Source: Gottfriedia solisilvae
GTDB taxonomy: Bacteria > Bacillota > Bacilli > Bacillales > Bacillaceae_G
Reading direction: 5' to 3'
Length of the DNA stretch: 64,000 nucleotides
Assembly: GCF_002128405.1 (NCBI RefSeq)
Contig: NZ_NETJ01000004.1
Location: forward strand, 186,001-250,000
Within the stretch, counting starts at the first letter, position 1; each line of letters opens with the position of its first letter. Below the pieces are notes generated by a model. It was given only the letters and a program-made list of their open reading frames with translations. It searched no databases and was not told where the DNA came from. Both the position numbers and the translations under genes were made by a program. This document shows positions 61,118 to 64,000 of this stretch, one piece after another.

Positions 61118-62317
61118 TTAAGCTTCCCCCTTTAAAATTTCTCGAACAGTATGAACATCTTTATCACCTCTACCGGACAAACAAATGACTAGACTTTCAT
61201 CCTCCTTCATACTTGCTGCTTGTTTTATCGCAAATGCTACTGCATGAGCACTTTCTAATGCGGGAATGATTCCTTCTAATTTCGCAAGCAGTTGATACGT
61301 GTATAATGCTTCTTGATCAGTGATTGATTCGTACTGAACTCTACCTATATCCTTTAAGTAACAATGCTCCGGACCAACACCTGGATAATCAAGTCCAGCC
61401 GAAATTGAATGTGCTTCTTGTATTTGGCCGTGTTCATCCTGTAGAAGATACATTAGCGCACCATGTAAAACGCCAGGAACTCCTTTTGTTAATGAAGCTG
61501 CTTGTTTATCTGTATTCACACCATGACCTGCTGCTTCAACACCAAAAAGTTGCACAGTATGATCTTCAATAAATGGATGGAACATGCCAATCGCATTACT
61601 CCCTCCGCCAATGCAAGCCACAACTGCATCTGGTAGTATATTGTTTCTAGCTAAAAACTGCTTCTTTGTCTCTTTTCCAATCACACTCTGAAAATCTCGA
61701 ACCATCATAGGAAATGGATGTGGTCCCATTACAGAACCTAGTAAATAGTGCGTATCATCCACATTTGCAACCCAATAACGTAATGCTTCATTGACAGCAT
61801 CCTTTAGGGTTGCACTTCCTGATTCAACACTGATTACCTTTGCACCAAGTAGTTCCATACGGAAAACATTTAGCTCTTGTCTTCTAACATCTTCAGCGCC
61901 CATGAATATGACACAATCAAGATTTAGCAAGGCACAGACCGTTGCAGTCGCTACTCCATGCTGTCCCGCCCCAGTTTCTGCAACTATTTTTCGTTTACCC
62001 ATTTTGACTGCAAGTAGTGCTTGACCAATTGTATTATTGATTTTGTGAGCTCCAGTATGATTTAAATCTTCCCGTTTCAAATAAATTTGAGCTCCACCTG
62101 CGTACTTTGATAAATTCTCAGCATAATAAAGGGGTGTTTCACGACCAACATAATCTTTTAATAGTTTTTCTACTTCAGCAAAAAAACTCGGGTCCTTCTT
62201 TACGTTTGCATATGCTTCCTCTAATTCAGTAACGGCTTGAACAAGTGTTTCAGGTATATATTTTCCACCATACATTCCGAAGTGTCCCTTCAAATCGGGC
62301 AAGACATAACTTTTCAT
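61118..62317 (-). CDS. trpB: Tryptophan synthase beta chain
   Basis: 399 residues. '[17 protein letters not shown]' start, PLP lysine in '[23 protein letters not shown]' near residue 90, '[13 protein letters not shown]' near 112 and '[17 protein letters not shown]' (phosphate binding) near 233. The canonical TrpB1 form, which partners TrpA to make tryptophan from indole and serine. 1-nt gaps to both neighbours. Confidence 0.95.
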   Translation of the reverse strand: MKSYVLPDLKGHFGMYGGKYIPETLVQAVTELEEAYANVKKDPSFFAEVEKLLKDYVGRETPLYYAENLSKYAGGAQIYLKREDLNHTGAHKINNTIGQALLAVKMGKRKIVAETGAGQHGVATATVCALLNLDCVIFMGAEDVRRQELNVFRMELLGAKVISVESGSATLKDAVNEALRYWVANVDDTHYLLGSVMGPHPFPMMVRDFQSVIGKETKKQFLARNNILPDAVVACIGGGSNAIGMFHPFIEDHTVQLFGVEAAGHGVNTDKQAASLTKGVPGVLHGALMYLLQDEHGQIQEAHSISAGLDYPGVGPEHCYLKDIGRVQYESITDQEALYTYQLLAKLEGIIPALESAHAVAFAIKQAASMKEDESLVICLSGRGDKDVHTVREILKGEA

Positions 62318-62318
62318 C

Positions 62319-62927
62319 TCAAATTCCTCCTCTTTTTACTGTATTAATAAAAGCTTCTATTTTCTTTTCATCCTTTTTGCCATCTGTTTCTACTCCACTA
62401 CTTACATCAACCATCACTGGTTTCACAATTTCACTTGCTAATAAAACATTATCAATCGTCAAACCACCTGCTAAAATCAACTTTCTTTCAATGTTTTTAT
62501 TATTAAGGAGATTCCAATCAAATGTTGTTCCATTTCCGCCTCTATACGGTCCAAGCGGGCTATCTACTAAAATATAATCACATGGATACTCAGCAATTTG
62601 ATTAATATCTAACTCAGTTTCAATTCGAATAGCCTTTATGACTGGATATCGCAATGTTTGGCAAAACGATGGAGACTCGTCTCCATGAAGTTGTAAGTGG
62701 GTCAATCCAACCTCTTCAAAAATTGATTCTAAATTTTCCTTTGTTTCATTTACAAACACACCTATTTTGAGAATATGTTTTGGGAGTGTTTGAATGATTT
62801 CCTTAGCTTTAGATACACTAATTTGACGTTTACTTTCAGCAAAAACAAAGCCGATTGCATCAGCACCTGCTTCAATAGCGAACTGAGCTGTTTTACAATC
62901 CGTTATCCCACAGATTTTTACATTCAC
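62319..62927 (-). CDS. trpF: Phosphoribosylanthranilate isomerase
   Basis: 202 residues. '[34 protein letters not shown]' at the start with the catalytic Cys7, '[12 protein letters not shown]' in the middle, 'DYILVDSP' with the catalytic Asp, then '[10 protein letters not shown]' and '[17 protein letters not shown]' at the end. It performs the Amadori rearrangement. The trpC stop overlaps its start by 4 nt. Confidence 0.94.
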   Translation of the reverse strand: MNVKICGITDCKTAQFAIEAGADAIGFVFAESKRQISVSKAKEIIQTLPKHILKIGVFVNETKENLESIFEEVGLTHLQLHGDESPSFCQTLRYPVIKAIRIETELDINQIAEYPCDYILVDSPLGPYRGGNGTTFDWNLLNNKNIERKLILAGGLTIDNVLLASEIVKPVMVDVSSGVETDGKKDEKKIEAFINTVKRGGI

Positions 62928-63712
62928 TGTTTTGCCCCCTTCAAATTAGGAACCATTAAATCATTCATACTAGTAGCCAAATCTCCACTTCTCATTAACG
63001 CTTCTCCTACAAGTACACCGCTCGCACCTGCATCACTGACTCTTTTCGCATCCGTATTCGTAAAGATCCCACTTTCACTTATGACATAGCTTCCAAATGA
63101 ACTAATAGATGGTGCCAATCTTTCAGTTACTGCTAAATCCACTTCAAATGTTCTTAAGTTTCGATTATTAATTCCAATTATCTTAGGACCAACTTTAAAT
63201 GCTTTTTCTAAATCCGCTTCATCATGAACTTCCATTAACACTTCCAAATTTTGTTGTATAGCATATCCATACAATTCACTGAGTTCAGAGGGAGTCAGGG
63301 CAGCCGCAATTAAAAGAATAATATTTGCACCATTTTCTTTTGCTAAATCTATTTGGACTTGATCAATAATGAAATCCTTACATAAAATCGGAATATCAAC
63401 AGATTCTCTAACAAGTCTCAAATCATGAAACGATCCTTTAAAAAAGGTAGCGTCTGTTAAAACCGAAATTGCTGCTGCACCATTTTCCGAATAATGTTTG
63501 GCTTGTTCTGCTGGGTTTAAGTGAATATTTATATCTCCTTTGGAAGGCGAAGCCCGTTTAAACTCTGCAATCACTGATAATGTGTTTGCCTGTTCAAGCT
63601 GTTGGATAAGGGAATACGTCATTTCTTTCTGCATCTCTTTTCTTTTTAACTCTTTTAAGCCTTTTATTTCTTTCCTTTTTTCAAAAAGAATTCGCTCCAA
63701 AATCGTTTCCAT
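62924..63712 (-). CDS. trpC: Indole-3-glycerol phosphate synthase
   Basis: 262 residues. 'VIAEFKRASPSKGDI' near 48-62 with the catalytic Lys, 'ISVLTDATFFKGS', 'PILCKDFIIDQVQI' with the second catalytic Lys, 'IGINNRNLRTFEVDL' and 'VISESGIFTNTDAKRVSDAGASGVLVGEALMRSGD' are intact. Closes the pyrrole ring. It adjoins trpD with no gap. Confidence 0.95.
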   Translation of the reverse strand: METILERILFEKRKEIKGLKELKRKEMQKEMTYSLIQQLEQANTLSVIAEFKRASPSKGDINIHLNPAEQAKHYSENGAAAISVLTDATFFKGSFHDLRLVRESVDIPILCKDFIIDQVQIDLAKENGANIILLIAAALTPSELSELYGYAIQQNLEVLMEVHDEADLEKAFKVGPKIIGINNRNLRTFEVDLAVTERLAPSISSFGSYVISESGIFTNTDAKRVSDAGASGVLVGEALMRSGDLATSMNDLMVPNLKGAKQ

Positions 63713-64000
63713 TTAAATCACCTCTTTTTTGAATTTAGTAGTTTGTTCGACTAACAGACATAATTTTTCATAGGCCGCTCCAGAGTCTATACTCTCTTGC
63801 GCTTTTTTGATTCCATCTGAAATGTTTTGTACAGTACCCGATGTATAGATTGCAAGACCTGCATTTAATAAGACTGTGTCACGAAATGCTCCTCTTTCTC
63901 CTTTTAAAACGCCTAAAAGTATGTCTGCATTCACTTTCGAATCTCCCCCAATAATTGATGCATTAGGGTAGCACGTTAGGCCAACTTCTTCCGGATGTAG
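63713..64000 (-). CDS. trpD: Anthranilate phosphoribosyltransferase, C-terminal part (cut by window end)
   Basis: Frame open to the last base. The visible 95 residues read '...LHPEEVGL', 'IIGGDSKVNADILLGVLKGERGAFRDTVLLNAGLAIY', the conserved TrpD C-terminus (G-G-x-x-x-x-N-A-x-x-x-x-x-x-L-x-G). Within this frame the codon at 63934 is an internal valine codon, not the start. It attaches phosphoribose to anthranilate. The gene begins beyond position 64000, with trpE and possibly a leader regulator further upstream. Confidence 0.93.
   Translation of the reverse strand, partial: LHPEEVGLTCYPNASIIGGDSKVNADILLGVLKGERGAFRDTVLLNAGLAIYTSGTVQNISDGIKKAQESIDSGAAYEKLCLLVEQTTKFKKEVI

Noticed and set aside
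1-64000. CRISPR array, tRNA, rRNA, prophage or transposase
   Set aside because: No regularly spaced repeats, no cloverleaf-like or rRNA sequence, and no integrase, transposase or phage structural genes were recognised.

Overview
The window is AT-rich chromosomal DNA from a low-GC Gram-positive bacterium, most likely a Bacillaceae member close to Bacillus or Gottfriedia. The evidence is AGGAGG-type ribosome binding sites throughout, Bacillus-like gene neighbourhoods (glnQHMP, ywnAB, yhcYZ, yng leucine catabolism, thiD-cytX-thiM-thiE, trpDCFBA), T-box and TPP leaders, sigma-A-like promoters and Fur boxes of the Bacillus type. I cannot name the species. No rRNA, tRNA, CRISPR array, prophage or complete insertion sequence was seen. 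Two short non-coding repeat elements are present, at 15418-15543 and about 30353-30510.

Layout. 1-8.4 kb: mixed housekeeping and hypothetical genes, a TerC-family metal exporter, and an ABC exporter preceded by a tiny leader ORF with mutually exclusive hairpins. 8.4-11.4 kb: an amino-acid ABC importer (glnQHMP type). 11.6-15.4 kb: an ECF41 sigma factor and an FAD oxidoreductase behind a textbook ECF41 promoter, divergent from a PadR regulator and two small membrane proteins built from a repeated unit. 15.6-16.8 kb: ywnB/ywnA with three matching Rrf2 operator dyads. 16.9-18.7 kb: two LysE exporters and an Lrp regulator. 18.9-28.3 kb: a hypothetical protein, flavin and ketopantoate reductases, a YhcYZ-like two-component system with a cysteine-rich GAF domain, acetyltransferases, and VOC and metallo-hydrolase proteins.

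28.4-31.1 kb: an aromatic amino acid hydroxylase behind two tandem T-box riboswitches, probably tyrosine-specific. 31.5-33.5 kb: an ABC-2 exporter. 34.1-34.7 kb: biotin importer BioY under a BirA operator. 35-37.2 kb: DUF2157/GDYXXLXY membrane proteins and a DinB protein. 37.3-43.5 kb: a leucine/isovalerate degradation operon. It has isovaleryl-CoA dehydrogenase, split methylcrotonyl-CoA carboxylase, HMG-CoA lyase and methylglutaconyl-CoA hydratase, and it depends on biotin. 43.7-48.6 kb: a quinone oxidoreductase and a TPP-riboswitch-controlled thiamine salvage operon.

48.8-57.7 kb is an iron island. An FTR1 iron permease with a lipoprotein partner lies next to a four-gene NIS siderophore operon (two IucA/IucC synthetases, an MFS exporter and a PLP-dependent decarboxylase/racemase-like enzyme). 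Both are preceded by Fur boxes. There are no hydroxylase or acetyltransferase genes, so the product is probably a carboxylate (staphyloferrin- or rhizoferrin-like) siderophore. 57.8-60.3 kb: a HAD phosphatase, then a Crp/Fnr regulator sandwiched between two small YdcZ-type transporters with palindromic operators upstream. 60.3-64 kb: trpA, trpB, trpF, trpC and the 3' part of trpD, cut by the window end.
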